Notes under the pieces: model-generated | The model's input: only the letters and a program-made list of their open reading frames with translations | Told to the model about the DNA's origin: nothing | Database searches by the model: none | Position numbers and translations under genes: made by a program | Part shown: one piece after another, positions 44,021 to 53,101 of the stretch | Layout: every line of letters starts with the position of its first letter | Position numbering within the stretch: the first letter of the stretch is position 1 | Source of the DNA: CAVOKN01 sp963696505 | Lineage (GTDB): Bacteria > Pseudomonadota > Gammaproteobacteria > Burkholderiales > Rhodocyclaceae | DNA: 64,000 nt | Assembly: GCA_963696505.1 (NCBI GenBank) | Contig: CAVOKN010000006.1 | Location: 248,001-312,000 of the forward strand | Reading direction: 5' to 3'

Positions 44021-45127
44021 ATGAGCCTGCTGCGATTCGCCGTTTTGTGCTTGTCGATGCTCGTCGCCCACGGCGCCTGGGCCCAGGCGCTGCCGCTGGA
44101 GCGCATCAAACTGCCGCCGGGCTTCCGCATCGAACTCTGGGCACGGGTCAACAATGCCCGCGCCATGGCCCTCGGCGCCCAGGGCACGGTGTTTGTCGGC
44201 TCGCGCAGCGCCGGCAAGGTCTATGCCGTCAGCTTCGATAGCAACATGCGTCCCGGCCGCACGCAGACGGTGGCAAGCGGCCTGAAGATGCCGGTGGGCG
44301 TGGCCTTTCGCGACGGCAACCTCTACGTCTCGGCGGTGGACCGCATACTGCGGCTGAAGGGTATCGAAGGCCGGCTCAACGATCCGCCCAAGCCCGAGCT
44401 GGTGAGCGACGCATTCCCCGACGAGACCCACCACGGCTGGAAGTTCATCGCCTTCGGCCCCGACGGCAAGCTCTACGTGCCGGTAGGCGCGCCCTGCAAC
44501 ATCTGCAAGCCCGATCCCGAGCGCTACGCCAACATCATGCGCATCAACGCCGACGGTTCGGGTCTTGAGGTCTTTGCCCGCGGCGTGCGCAACACGGTGG
44601 GCTTCGACTGGCACCCGCGCACCGGCGAGCTGTGGTTCACCGACAACGGCCGCGACTGGATGGGCGACGATCTGCCGCCCTGCGAGTTGAACCACGCACC
44701 CCGCGCCGGGCTGCACTTCGGCTACCCCTACTGCCACGGCGCCGCGATCGCCGACCCCGAGTTCGGAAGCCAGCGCCGCTGCGCCGAGTTCGTGCCGCCG
44801 GCGCAGGAACTCGGCGCCCATGTGGCGCCGCTGGGGATGCGCTTCTACACCGGCGCGATGTTCCCGGCTTCGTTCCGCGACGCCATTTTCGTCGCCGAAC
44901 ACGGCTCCTGGAACCGCTCGCGCAAGAGCGGCTACCGTGTCATGGTCGCCCACCTCGACGGCAAGCGCGTGGCACGCTACCAGCCCTTCGCCGAGGGCTG
45001 GCTCGATGGCGACTCGGCCTGGGGTCGGCCGGTGGACGTGCTGGCGCTGCCCGACGGCTCACTGCTGATTTCCGACGACGGCGCCGGTGCGATCTACCGC
45101 ATCACCTATGCCGCAGGGAAATCCTGA
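44021..45127 (+). CDS. Periplasmic PQQ-dependent sugar dehydrogenase (sorbosone dehydrogenase family)
   Basis: 368 aa with a signal peptide (1-22, AWA-Q) and a six-bladed beta-propeller. Characteristic segments are LPPGFRIELWA, THHGWKFIAFGPDGKLYVPVGAPCN, RGVRNTVGFDWHP, LWFTDNGRDWMGDDLPP and FVAEHGSWNRS. The family binds PQQ and oxidises soluble aldoses or related sugars in the periplasm. No PQQ synthesis genes are in the window. The downstream DUF1835 gene overlaps its 3' end. Confidence 0.88.
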   Translation: MSLLRFAVLCLSMLVAHGAWAQALPLERIKLPPGFRIELWARVNNARAMALGAQGTVFVGSRSAGKVYAVSFDSNMRPGRTQTVASGLKMPVGVAFRDGNLYVSAVDRILRLKGIEGRLNDPPKPELVSDAFPDETHHGWKFIAFGPDGKLYVPVGAPCNICKPDPERYANIMRINADGSGLEVFARGVRNTVGFDWHPRTGELWFTDNGRDWMGDDLPPCELNHAPRAGLHFGYPYCHGAAIADPEFGSQRRCAEFVPPAQELGAHVAPLGMRFYTGAMFPASFRDAIFVAEHGSWNRSRKSGYRVMVAHLDGKRVARYQPFAEGWLDGDSAWGRPVDVLALPDGSLLISDDGAGAIYRITYAAGKS

Positions 45128-45920
45128 AGTCAGTCTCCGCAGAGCGGTGCACCTGGTTCTCGGCGACGCCGCGGCCGGCTGCCTGCGCGCGAGCTGGCGC
45201 TTTCCCGGCGCGCGGCCGGGCGAGATGCTGGTGTTCCGCGACGTACTCGCCCTGGGACCGCTCTCTCGCATCGGAACGCCGGACGAAGCCGCCAGCCGCG
45301 CCGCCTACTGGCAGGATGTGATGCCCGACGCGCACGACTACGCAACCGAACTTGCCGCGGAGGCAGGCCGCTACGGGCAGGCCGCGCAACTCGCCCGGCA
45401 GGGCGCAGAATTCACCGTGTGGCACGGCGACCACGCTTCCAGCGTGCTCTGGCTGCAACGCCTGGCGGTGGTGCTGCCGGCGGATGCGCAAGCGGAACTG
45501 ATCGATGCCGCGCGCGCCCCCTTCGCAAGCCACCCCGGTGCAATCCGTGCGCTGGGTCAGGTGCCGCCGGCCCGCGTCGCCGAGTTGCAGATCCTGACTT
45601 TCACCCTGAGTCCGGAGGCACTGCGCACGCTCGCCGGGCAGTGGCGAGAGAACGCGCCCCGCCCGTCCGAACTGCGCCGCTCCCGCGATGGCCGCATCGC
45701 TCACCACGCCGCGGACTTCTACGACGCGCTGCTGCTCGCGCGCTGCGGCGCGGACTGGCGGCCCGCCCCCCGCGTCGTGGGCGAGGCGATGGAGGAGGCG
45801 GACGAATTCCTCGGCGACTGGTTCTTCGCCTGGCGCCTGTGCCGGCTGGCCGAAGCCGGCCGCCTGACCATGCAGGGCGGATACGGCGAGGATCTGGATT
45901 TCCAGGTGCGCCTGCCCTGA
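45108..45920 (+). CDS. DUF1835/DUF3658-type protein
   Basis: About 270 aa. The N-terminal VHLVLGDAAAGCL with LVFRDVLALGPL and the internal FTVWHGDHASSVLWLQRL match the DUF1835 domain. A C-terminal helical part follows (DFYDALLLARCGADW...). No signal peptide. The ATG at 45108 overlaps the dehydrogenase gene by 20 bp; a GTG at about 45147 is an alternative. Function unknown; it may be transcribed with the dehydrogenase. Confidence 0.75.
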   Translation: MPQGNPEVSLRRAVHLVLGDAAAGCLRASWRFPGARPGEMLVFRDVLALGPLSRIGTPDEAASRAAYWQDVMPDAHDYATELAAEAGRYGQAAQLARQGAEFTVWHGDHASSVLWLQRLAVVLPADAQAELIDAARAPFASHPGAIRALGQVPPARVAELQILTFTLSPEALRTLAGQWRENAPRPSELRRSRDGRIAHHAADFYDALLLARCGADWRPAPRVVGEAMEEADEFLGDWFFAWRLCRLAEAGRLTMQGGYGEDLDFQVRLP

Positions 45921-45956
45921 TGCCGGCCCACTGCTCCGGCGCGGCTACGACGACTC

Positions 45957-46081
45957 AGAGGTTGTGAAGAAATCGTAGCGAGCGGCCCGAGTTCGGTCCG
46001 AGGAGCGCAGGCGTACTCAGTGCTACGTTGAGCACCGCAGGATCGAAATCGGGACGCGCAGTAGATTTATTCACAGCCTCT
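45957..46081 (-). repeat. 125-bp MITE-like palindromic element, copy 1
   Basis: Terminal inverted repeats AGAGG[TC]TGTGAA; the two halves are imperfect complements over most of their length. It matches the element at 53101-53225 in inverted orientation, with differences concentrated at the centre. It overlaps the 3' end of the EamA-type gene and supplies its stop codon. Confidence 0.9.
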
Positions 46082-46946
46082 CCGGCGCCACCTTTCCCGA
46101 GAACAGGCTGGCGCCGACGATCATCGCGCCGCCCAGCCATTCCTTGAGGCCCATCGCTTCCCCCGCCAGTAGCCCGGACGAAACGGCGGCCACCACCAGT
46201 TCGGACAGGAAGATGACAATGGCACGGTTGGCGGGGACCTGCGTCAGGCCGAAATACACCACCAGATTTACGGCGAGCAGGACCACGCCGACCAGCGCGA
46301 GCATCGCCAGCACCTGCCCCCGCGCGAGGGCCGCGCCATCGAACCCGCCGGCAAGCGGCAGCAGCAGCGCCCCCAGCACCACGACGCCGACGAACACCGC
46401 AACCGACTTGTGCTCGATCGAAAGCTCCGGCGTCTTGCGCACCAGCACGTTCGACAGGGCGAACAGGAATCCCGCCGCCAGCCCGATCCATTCCGCGCCC
46501 GCGGCAGGAAAAGGCGCCCCGAGTTCGGGATGCCACAACATCGTCACCGCCCCCGCGAGGGACAGGGCCACCACTGCCACGCCCGCGCCGTTCAGCCGCT
46601 CCCCCAGCAGCAGCCGCGACAGCAGCACGGTCCACAGCGGCGCGAGGTAGAACAACAGCAGCACCCGCATCACCTCGCCGTGCAGCGTGGCGAGGACGTA
46701 GCCGAGATTGCAGCCGCCGGCGGTCAGGGCGATCGCCAGCAGCATCCAGGACGGCCGCAGTCCATGCAGGCTGCGGCGCCACAGCAGCAGGGCGCAGGCC
46801 AGCGCGACGGCATAGGTGAGGGTCGACGACGCGATGCCCGAGACGCCTGCCGCGGCAAGCACCCGGTAGGGATACCAGATCAGGCCCCACACCGTGGCGC
46901 CGGTGAGCAGGGCGGCGATGGCTATCCGATCGTTGGCGGCAGTCAC
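46071..46946 (-). CDS. EamA/DMT-family transporter
   Basis: A 291-aa inner-membrane protein with about ten transmembrane helices in two EamA repeats (for example IAIAALLTGATVWGLIWYPY at the start and LALVGVVLLAVNLVVYFGL in the second repeat). It probably exports a metabolite or amino acid; substrate unknown. The GTG start at 46946 fits the first helix. The final residues (PERL and stop) lie in the terminal repeat of the MITE-like element, so insertion may have trimmed or replaced the original C-terminus. It is divergent from dapC. Confidence 0.88.
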   Translation of the reverse strand: MTAANDRIAIAALLTGATVWGLIWYPYRVLAAAGVSGIASSTLTYAVALACALLLWRRSLHGLRPSWMLLAIALTAGGCNLGYVLATLHGEVMRVLLLFYLAPLWTVLLSRLLLGERLNGAGVAVVALSLAGAVTMLWHPELGAPFPAAGAEWIGLAAGFLFALSNVLVRKTPELSIEHKSVAVFVGVVVLGALLLPLAGGFDGAALARGQVLAMLALVGVVLLAVNLVVYFGLTQVPANRAIVIFLSELVVAAVSSGLLAGEAMGLKEWLGGAMIVGASLFSGKVAPERL

Positions 46947-46948
46947 TC

Positions 46949-46954
46949 TATAAT
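46949..46954 (+). promoter_or_regulatory. -10 element of the dapC promoter
   Basis: A perfect TATAAT followed by CGCGG lies 46 bp before the dapC GTG. No good -35 is at the normal spacing. A short CGCCGG/CCGGCG hairpin (46973-46990) lies in the leader. Confidence 0.45.
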
Positions 46955-47000
46955 CGCGGCTGTCCAGAAAAACGCCGGCATTCGCCGGCGGCACCCTCAA

Positions 47001-48197
47001 GTGAATCCGAATCTCGCCAAACTCCAGCCCTACCCCTTCGAACGCCTGCGACAGCTTATTGCCGGCGTCGCACCGCCCGCGGGGCTGCGGCCGATCCGGC
47101 TGTCCATCGGCGAGCCGCAGCATGCGACGCCGGAGTTCATCAAGGAGGCGCTCAAGGACGCGATGGCGGGGCTGGCGAATTATCCCACGACGGCCGGAAC
47201 CGACGCCCTGCGGGTCGCCATTGCCGAGTGGATAGGCCGGCGCTATCGCATTCCGGCGCCGGACGCGGCGACCCAGGTGCTGCCGGTGAATGGCTCGCGG
47301 GAGGCGCTGTTCGCCATCGCCCAATGCGTGGTGGACGCGTCGCGCCCCGATCCGCTGGTGCTGTCTCCCAACCCCTTCTACCAGATCTACGAGGGCGCGG
47401 CCTGCCTCGCCGGCGCGCGGCCGGTGTTCCTCAATCAACTGCCGGACAAGCGCTACGCCATGGACTTCGGCGCTCTGCCGGAGGAGTCCTGGCGCCGGGT
47501 CCAGCTCGCCTATGTCTGTTCGCCGGGCAATCCCACTGGCAAGGTGCTGGATCTGACGGAGTGGAAAACCCTGTTCGAACTCTCCGACCGCCACGACTTC
47601 ATCATCGCCGCCGACGAGTGCTATTCCGAGATCCACTTCGACGACGCCGCGCCGCCGCTGGGGGCACTGGAAGCGGCGCGGCGCCTCGGACGCGACGACT
47701 ACCGGCGGCTGCTGGTGTTCTCCAGCCTCTCGAAGCGCTCCAACGTGCCGGGGCTGCGCTCCGGCTTCGTCTGCGGCGACGCGCGGGTGATCGAGCGCTT
47801 TCTGCTCTACCGGACCTACCACGGCTGCGCCATGAATCCCGCGGTTCAGGCGGCGAGTGTGGCCGCCTGGAATGACGAAGCGCATGTCGCCGAGAACCGC
47901 CGCCTGTACCGGGAGAAGTTCGACGCCGTGACGCCCGTGGTCGCCCGCCACCTGAAGACGGCGCGGCCCGACGCCGGCTTCTACCTCTGGGCACGCACGC
48001 CGGGCTCCGACACCGACTTCGCCCGGCGCCTGCAGCACGAATATAATGTGGGCGTCCTGCCGGGCAGCTTCCTCGCCCGGGAGGCCGGCGGCATCAACCC
48101 CGGCGCCGGTTTCGTTCGCATCGCGCTGGTGGCAACGCTGGCAGACTGTCTGGAGGCGGCCGAACGCATCGCCGCCTGCTGCAACCACCTCTCATGA
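47001..48197 (+). CDS. dapC: Succinyldiaminopimelate transaminase
   Basis: A 398-aa class I/II PLP aminotransferase of the DapC type. SIGEPQHATPEF at the N-terminus, SPGNPTGKVL, AADECYSEIHF and the PLP-Lys motif SSLSKRSNVPGLRSGF identify it. It converts N-succinyl-2-amino-6-ketopimelate to N-succinyl-LL-diaminopimelate. GTG start (MNPNLAKLQPYPF). The stop overlaps an ATG of dapD, and dapE lies two genes further on, so the window holds three steps of the lysine/peptidoglycan precursor pathway. Confidence 0.93.
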   Translation: MNPNLAKLQPYPFERLRQLIAGVAPPAGLRPIRLSIGEPQHATPEFIKEALKDAMAGLANYPTTAGTDALRVAIAEWIGRRYRIPAPDAATQVLPVNGSREALFAIAQCVVDASRPDPLVLSPNPFYQIYEGAACLAGARPVFLNQLPDKRYAMDFGALPEESWRRVQLAYVCSPGNPTGKVLDLTEWKTLFELSDRHDFIIAADECYSEIHFDDAAPPLGALEAARRLGRDDYRRLLVFSSLSKRSNVPGLRSGFVCGDARVIERFLLYRTYHGCAMNPAVQAASVAAWNDEAHVAENRRLYREKFDAVTPVVARHLKTARPDAGFYLWARTPGSDTDFARRLQHEYNVGVLPGSFLAREAGGINPGAGFVRIALVATLADCLEAAERIAACCNHLS

Positions 48198-48214
48198 CTT
48201 CGGAATCGCACACC

Positions 48215-49036
48215 ATGCAGCAATATCAAACGATCATCGAGCAGGCCTTCGAAGACCGCGCCAACCTCCAGCCCGGCAAGGCGCCGGCCCGCGTCGGCGA
48301 GGCAGTGGAATGGACCCTCGGCCAGCTCGACCAGGGCCGGCTGCGGGTGGCGGAGAAGGTGGACGGCCAGTGGGTCACCCACCAGTGGCTGAAGAAGGCG
48401 GTGCTGCTCTCCTTCCGCCTCGAGGACAACCGCGTGATGAGCGACGGCGTGACCAAGTACTACGACAAGGTCGCGCCCAAGTTCGAGAAGTACGACACCG
48501 AGCAGTTCGCCCGCGGCGGCTTCCGCGTCGTACCCGAGGCGATCGTACGCCGCGGCGCGTTCATCGGCCGCAACGTGGTGCTGATGCCGTCCTTCGTGAA
48601 CATCGGCGCCTACGTCGACGAAGGCGTGATGGTGGACACCTGGGCCACCGTCGGCTCCTGTGCCCAGATCGGCAAGAACGTGCATCTTTCCGGCGGTGTC
48701 GGCATAGGCGGCGTGCTGGAGCCGGTGCAGGCCAATCCCACCATCATCGGCGACAACTGCTTCATCGGCGCCCGGTCCGAGGTGGTCGAAGGCGTCATAG
48801 TCGAGGACGACTGCGTCATCTCGATGGGCGTGTTCATCGGCCAGAGCACCCGCATCTACGACCGCGAGACCGGCGCGATCACCTACGGCCGCGTGCCGGC
48901 CGGGTCGGTGGTAGTGGCGGGCAACCTGCCGTCGGCCGACGGCAAGTACAGCCTCTACTGCGCCGTGATCGTGAAGCGGGTGGATGCCAAGACCCGCTCC
49001 AAGGTCGGCATCAACGAACTGCTGCGCGGAGTCTGA
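48215..49036 (+). CDS. dapD: Tetrahydrodipicolinate N-succinyltransferase
   Basis: A 273-aa left-handed beta-helix acyltransferase. MQQYQTIIEQAFE at the start matches E. coli DapD; hexapeptide repeats are in the middle (IGRNVVLMPSFVNIGAYVDEG, MVDTWATVGSCAQIG). An ATG 21 nt upstream overlaps the dapC stop (ATGA) and may be used for coupling. It transfers succinyl from succinyl-CoA to tetrahydrodipicolinate. Confidence 0.95.
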   Translation: MQQYQTIIEQAFEDRANLQPGKAPARVGEAVEWTLGQLDQGRLRVAEKVDGQWVTHQWLKKAVLLSFRLEDNRVMSDGVTKYYDKVAPKFEKYDTEQFARGGFRVVPEAIVRRGAFIGRNVVLMPSFVNIGAYVDEGVMVDTWATVGSCAQIGKNVHLSGGVGIGGVLEPVQANPTIIGDNCFIGARSEVVEGVIVEDDCVISMGVFIGQSTRIYDRETGAITYGRVPAGSVVVAGNLPSADGKYSLYCAVIVKRVDAKTRSKVGINELLRGV

Positions 49037-49107
49037 GGCGCAGACAGATCAGCGGAGGCCCCTTGGCCCGCCTCGTCAATCGTCCCGCCCAACCCGGAAC
49101 CGATGAG

Positions 49108-50280
49108 ATGATTTTCGACAAACTGTTCCTGCTGATGGCGGAGAAGCAGGCCTCCGACATCTATGTTTCGGCCGGCGCGCCGATCCACATCAAGATCCAG
49201 GGCACCACCATCCCCATCAACCAGCAGGTGATGGACCCGGCCAACATCCAGCGCATGGCCTACGAGATGATGAACCCGGAGCAGATCCGGCGCTTCGAGG
49301 AAGCCAAGGAGATGAACCTCTCCTTCGGCGTGCGCGACACCGGTAACTTCCGCGTCAATGTGTTCTGGCAGCGCGGCTCCATTGCCATCGTGGTGCGCTT
49401 CATCCAGGGGGTGATTCCGACCCTGGAATCCCTCGGCCTGCCGCCGGTGCTTGCCGACATCATCATGGAGAAGCGGGGACTGGTGCTGGTGGTGGGCTCC
49501 ACCGGCTCGGGCAAGTCCACGACCATCGCCTCGATGATCGACCACCGCAACAGCAACCGCACCGGCCACATCCTCACCATCGAGGATCCGATCGAGTATC
49601 TGTTCAAGCACAAGAAGTCGGTGGTCAACCAGCGCGAGATCAGCATGGACACCCTGTCCTGGGGCGAGGCGCTGCGCAACGCCATGCGCCAGGCGCCGGA
49701 CTGCATCCTGATCGGCGAAATCCGCGACCGCGAGACCATGCAGTCGGCACTGGCCTACGCCCAGACCGGCCACCTGTGCCTCGCCACGCTGCACGCCAAC
49801 AACGCCTACCACGCGCTGAACCGCATCATCAACTTCTTCTCGCTGGAAAACCGGCCGCTGCTGTTCCTCGATCTGTCGGTGAGCCTCAAGTGCATCATCT
49901 CCCAGCGCCTGGTGAAGAAGCCCGAGGGCAAGCGCATTCCGTCGGTCGAGATCCTGCTCAACACGCGCCATATCGCCGAGTTGATCGAGCGCGGCGAGGT
50001 GAACGGCATCAAGGAGGCGATGGAGCAGAGCCTCGCCCCCGGTTCCCAGACCTTCGAGCAGGATCTGTTCCGTCTGTTCAAGGAAAGCGTGATCACCCTG
50101 GAAGAGGCCCTGGCCAATGCCGACTCGCCAACCAACCTGTCGTGGCTGATCAACAACTCCCAGTTGTCCGGGCCCAGCGTGAACGAGCCGGCGCCGGTGG
50201 GCGTGATGGAATTCGACAAGAGCAACCCGACCGGCGCCTCGTTCAAGGAGTTCTCCCTCAATCTCGACGACTCCGCTTAG
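49108..50280 (+). CDS. pilU: Type IV pilus retraction ATPase PilU
   Basis: A 390-aa hexameric secretion-type ATPase. Walker A GSTGSGKSTT near residue 133, the Asp box region ILTIEDPIEYLF, Walker B CILIGEIRDRETM and the His box GHLCLATLHANN are all intact. PilU rather than PilT is suggested by the extended C-terminus and MIFDKLFLLMAEKQASD N-terminus. A TTG at 49063 with GGAGG upstream is an alternative start. It is placed between dapD and dapE without other pilus genes; it assists PilT in pilus retraction. Confidence 0.9.
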   Translation: MIFDKLFLLMAEKQASDIYVSAGAPIHIKIQGTTIPINQQVMDPANIQRMAYEMMNPEQIRRFEEAKEMNLSFGVRDTGNFRVNVFWQRGSIAIVVRFIQGVIPTLESLGLPPVLADIIMEKRGLVLVVGSTGSGKSTTIASMIDHRNSNRTGHILTIEDPIEYLFKHKKSVVNQREISMDTLSWGEALRNAMRQAPDCILIGEIRDRETMQSALAYAQTGHLCLATLHANNAYHALNRIINFFSLENRPLLFLDLSVSLKCIISQRLVKKPEGKRIPSVEILLNTRHIAELIERGEVNGIKEAMEQSLAPGSQTFEQDLFRLFKESVITLEEALANADSPTNLSWLINNSQLSGPSVNEPAPVGVMEFDKSNPTGASFKEFSLNLDDSA

Positions 50281-50335
50281 TCGTCGGCCCACGCACACGA
50301 AACGGCGGGGCCGCGCATCGGGCCCCCGGTGTCCC

Positions 50336-51469
50336 ATGTCCCATTCTTCGACCCTGAGTCTTGCCATCGAGCTGATCGCACGGCGTTCCGTCACCCCGGC
50401 CGACGGCGGCTGCCTGGAACTGGTGGCATCGCGCCTCGCCGCGCTGGGCTTTCGCAGCGAGCGCATGGACCGCAATGGTGTGTCCAACCTGTGGGCGCGC
50501 CGGGGCGAGGCCGGACCGCTACTGTGCTTCGCCGGCCATACCGATGTTGTGCCGCCCGGGCCGCTCGATCAGTGGCACTCCGACCCTTTCGTGCCGACGG
50601 TGCGCGAAAGTCAGCTCTTTGGACGCGGCGCCGCAGACATGAAATCCTCGGTCGCGGCCTTCGTCACGGCCATCGAGGCTTACCTGGCGGGCGGCGCGCA
50701 GCCGGCGGGATCGATCGCACTGCTGCTCACTTCCGACGAGGAAGGCGACGCAGTGGACGGCACGGTGCGCGTGGTGGAGGCACTGGCCGCCCGCGGCGAG
50801 GCCATCGACTACTGCGTCGTGGGCGAGCCGACCTGCGTGGCGAAACTCGGCGACACGATCAAGAACGGCCGCCGCGGTTCGCTCTCCGGTCGCCTGGTGA
50901 TCAAGGGGCAGCAGGGACACATCGCCTATCCCCACTTGTCGCGCAACCCGGTGCATCTGTTCGCGCCGGCACTGGCGGAACTCGGCGCCATCGATTGGGA
51001 CGCGGGGGACACCTTCTTCCCCCCCACCACCTGGCAGATCTCCAACCTGCACGCCGGCACCGGCGCCAGCAACGTCATTCCCGGCACGCTGGAAGTGCTG
51101 TTCAACTTCCGCTTCAATCCGATGTCCGGCGCCGACACGCTGAAGCAGCGGGTTCATGCGGTGCTGGATCGCCACGGCCTCGACTACAGCCTCGACTGGA
51201 CGCTCTCCGCCAAGCCCTACTTCACCCGTCCCGGCCGGCTGGTGAGCGCCGCAACCCGCGCGGTCGAAGACGTCTGCAACATCGCGCCGGAACTATCCAC
51301 CACCGGCGGCACCTCCGATGGCCGCTTCATTGCCGACGTCTGCGCCGAGGTGATCGAGCTCGGGCCGCTCAACGCGACGATCCACAAGATCGACGAGTGC
51401 ATCACCGTGGCCGACCTCGAACCTTTGTCGCGCATCTACCGCGGGATCATCAAGGAGCTGCTGGGATGA
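50336..51469 (+). CDS. dapE: Succinyl-diaminopimelate desuccinylase
   Basis: A 377-aa M20 metallopeptidase-family hydrolase. Metal and catalytic residues are visible in CFAGHTDVVPPG, GRGAADMKSS, TSDEEGDA (general-base Glu) and VVGEPT, with C-terminal TTGGTSDGRF. It releases LL-diaminopimelate from its succinyl form. The TGA stop overlaps the prmB ATG (ATGA). Confidence 0.95.
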   Translation: MSHSSTLSLAIELIARRSVTPADGGCLELVASRLAALGFRSERMDRNGVSNLWARRGEAGPLLCFAGHTDVVPPGPLDQWHSDPFVPTVRESQLFGRGAADMKSSVAAFVTAIEAYLAGGAQPAGSIALLLTSDEEGDAVDGTVRVVEALAARGEAIDYCVVGEPTCVAKLGDTIKNGRRGSLSGRLVIKGQQGHIAYPHLSRNPVHLFAPALAELGAIDWDAGDTFFPPTTWQISNLHAGTGASNVIPGTLEVLFNFRFNPMSGADTLKQRVHAVLDRHGLDYSLDWTLSAKPYFTRPGRLVSAATRAVEDVCNIAPELSTTGGTSDGRFIADVCAEVIELGPLNATIHKIDECITVADLEPLSRIYRGIIKELLG

Positions 51470-52377
51470 GCGACGGCGAGGCGGTCCTGCTGGAACTCGC
51501 CACCGTGCGCGACTGGCTGCGCTTCGCCGTGTCGCGCTTCACCGGCGCTCACCTGTTCTTCGGCCATGGCAGCCAGAACGCCTACGACGAGGCGGCCTAC
51601 CTGATCCTGCACACCCTGCACCTGCCGCTCGACCGGCTGGATCCCTTCCTCGATGCCAACCTGCTCAAGGCGGAGCGCCGCGCCGTGTACGAGATCCTGC
51701 GCCGGCGGGTCGAGCAGCGCGTACCCGCGGCCTATCTCACCAACGAGGCCTGGCTGGGAGATTTCCGCTTCTTCGTCGACGAGCGGGTGATCGTCCCCCG
51801 CTCCTACTTCGCCGAACTGCTGGAAGAGCGGCTTGCGCCCTGGGTGGCCGATGCAGAGGCGGTCCACACGGCGCTGGACCTGTGTACCGGCTCGGGCTGC
51901 CTCGCGATCCTCATGGCCCACGCCTTTCCCAACGCCCGCGTCGATGCCGTTGACATTTCCACCGCGGCGATCGAGGTCGCGGCGCGCAATATCGCCGACT
52001 ACGATCTGAAGGCGCGTGTCCGGGCGCTGCGCTCCGACCTCTTCGAAGAACTGGCCGGGCGCCGCTATGACCTGATCGTCTGCAACCCGCCCTACGTCAC
52101 GGGTCCGGCGATGCGGGCGCTGCCCGCCGAATACCGCCACGAACCGAAGATCGCACTGGCCGCCGGCGAGGACGGCCTCGACACCGTACGTCGCATCCTG
52201 GCCGACGCCGCCCGCCACCTCACGCCAGACGGCGTGCTGGCGGTGGAAGTCGGCCACAACCGTGCGCTGGTGGAGGCGGCGTTTCCGGAACTGCCCTTCA
52301 CCTGGCTCAGTCCGGGTGACGTCGATGCGGTGTTCCTGCTGGACCGCCGCCAGTTGCCGGCGGCGCCGGACAAGTAG
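51466..52377 (+). CDS. prmB: Ribosomal protein L3 N5-glutamine methyltransferase PrmB
   Basis: 303 aa. Rossmann SAM domain with LDLCTGSGCLAI and the catalytic NPPY (CNPPYVTGP) common to PrmB/PrmC; the N-terminal substrate domain RFTGAHLFFGHGSQNAYDEA indicates PrmB. It methylates Gln150 of L3. It overlaps dapE by 4 bp and has AAGGAG 9 nt upstream. Confidence 0.92.
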   Translation: MSDGEAVLLELATVRDWLRFAVSRFTGAHLFFGHGSQNAYDEAAYLILHTLHLPLDRLDPFLDANLLKAERRAVYEILRRRVEQRVPAAYLTNEAWLGDFRFFVDERVIVPRSYFAELLEERLAPWVADAEAVHTALDLCTGSGCLAILMAHAFPNARVDAVDISTAAIEVAARNIADYDLKARVRALRSDLFEELAGRRYDLIVCNPPYVTGPAMRALPAEYRHEPKIALAAGEDGLDTVRRILADAARHLTPDGVLAVEVGHNRALVEAAFPELPFTWLSPGDVDAVFLLDRRQLPAAPDK

Positions 52378-52447
52378 TCGCTCAAGGACGCAATCGTGAC
52401 GATTCTTGCGAAGGCGTACCGGGACGGCGCGCTTGGGAGATTAACTT

Positions 52448-52620
52448 GGGGGCCACCCCCTTGTTCGTCCTCGGGGGATATACAAGGGGAATCTCCCCTT
52501 GTTCGTGCATGGCAGGTTTTCCGGCCGAGTACAAGACACAGGCCGGTTTGGTTCCGGATCGGCCGGCTTAGGGAAAGCATGTATTGCCGCGCGATAGGAG
52601 CCCGTGTATTTTCTCGGGCT
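52448..52620 (+). promoter_or_regulatory. Structured leader before the response regulator
   Basis: The 274-bp gap after prmB holds several hairpins. One is GGGGG-CCA-CCCCC (52448-52460). A second is an 8-bp stem CAAGGGGA/TCCCCTTG with a 3-nt loop (52483-52501). A third is AGCCCG/CGGGCT (52599-52620). CTTGTTCGT is directly repeated after the first and second hairpins. The second hairpin lacks a U-run. It may be terminator, attenuator or protein-binding structure; no known riboswitch motif was recognised. Confidence 0.4.
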
Positions 52621-52651
52621 GAAAAGCACTTCTGACAAGAAAGACCTACCT

Positions 52652-53101
52652 ATGGCTACCGATCGGCCGATCCTGTTGGTCGAAGACAATCCGGACGACG
52701 AGGCGCTGACGCTTCGCGCCTTCAACAAGAATCGCATTGCCAATCAGGTTATCGTCGCCCGTGACGGCGTCGAAGCGCTGGACTACCTGTTCGCGACCGG
52801 ATCCCACGACGGGCGCGACCTGTCGGTGATGCCGGCGGTGGTGCTGCTCGACCTCAAGCTGCCGCGCATCGACGGCCTGGAGGTGCTGCGCCGCATTCGC
52901 GCCGACGAGCGCACCCGCCTCCTGCCGGTGGTGATACTGACCACCTCCAAGGAACAGCAGGACATCTACGAGGCCTACAGCCTCGGCGCCAACAGCTACA
53001 TTCGCAAGCCCGTGGACTTCGAGAAGTTCATCTACGCAGTCGGCCAGATGGGGCTGTACTGGCTGGCGCTGAACGAGCCCCTCGACTCGCCCCACCCCTG
53101 A
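52652..53101 (+). CDS. Single-domain response regulator (Rcp1-like)
   Basis: A 149-aa receiver domain alone: acidic pair in LLVEDNPDDEALT, phospho-acceptor Asp in VLLDLKLP (about 69), Thr in VVILTTSKEQQD and Lys in YIRKPVDFEKF. The sequence style is that of Rcp1-type regulators paired with phytochrome-like or hybrid kinases; none is adjacent. Its stop codon overlaps the first base of the MITE-like element copy 2. Confidence 0.93.
   Translation: MATDRPILLVEDNPDDEALTLRAFNKNRIANQVIVARDGVEALDYLFATGSHDGRDLSVMPAVVLLDLKLPRIDGLEVLRRIRADERTRLLPVVILTTSKEQQDIYEAYSLGANSYIRKPVDFEKFIYAVGQMGLYWLALNEPLDSPHP

Noticed and set aside
45957..46081. Insertion sequence with transposase
   Set aside because: Element is only 125 bp with no ORF; at most a non-autonomous MITE-like repeat.
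52378..52651. c-di-GMP (GEMM) riboswitch before the response regulator
   Set aside because: Conserved GEMM core sequences are absent; only simple hairpins are present.
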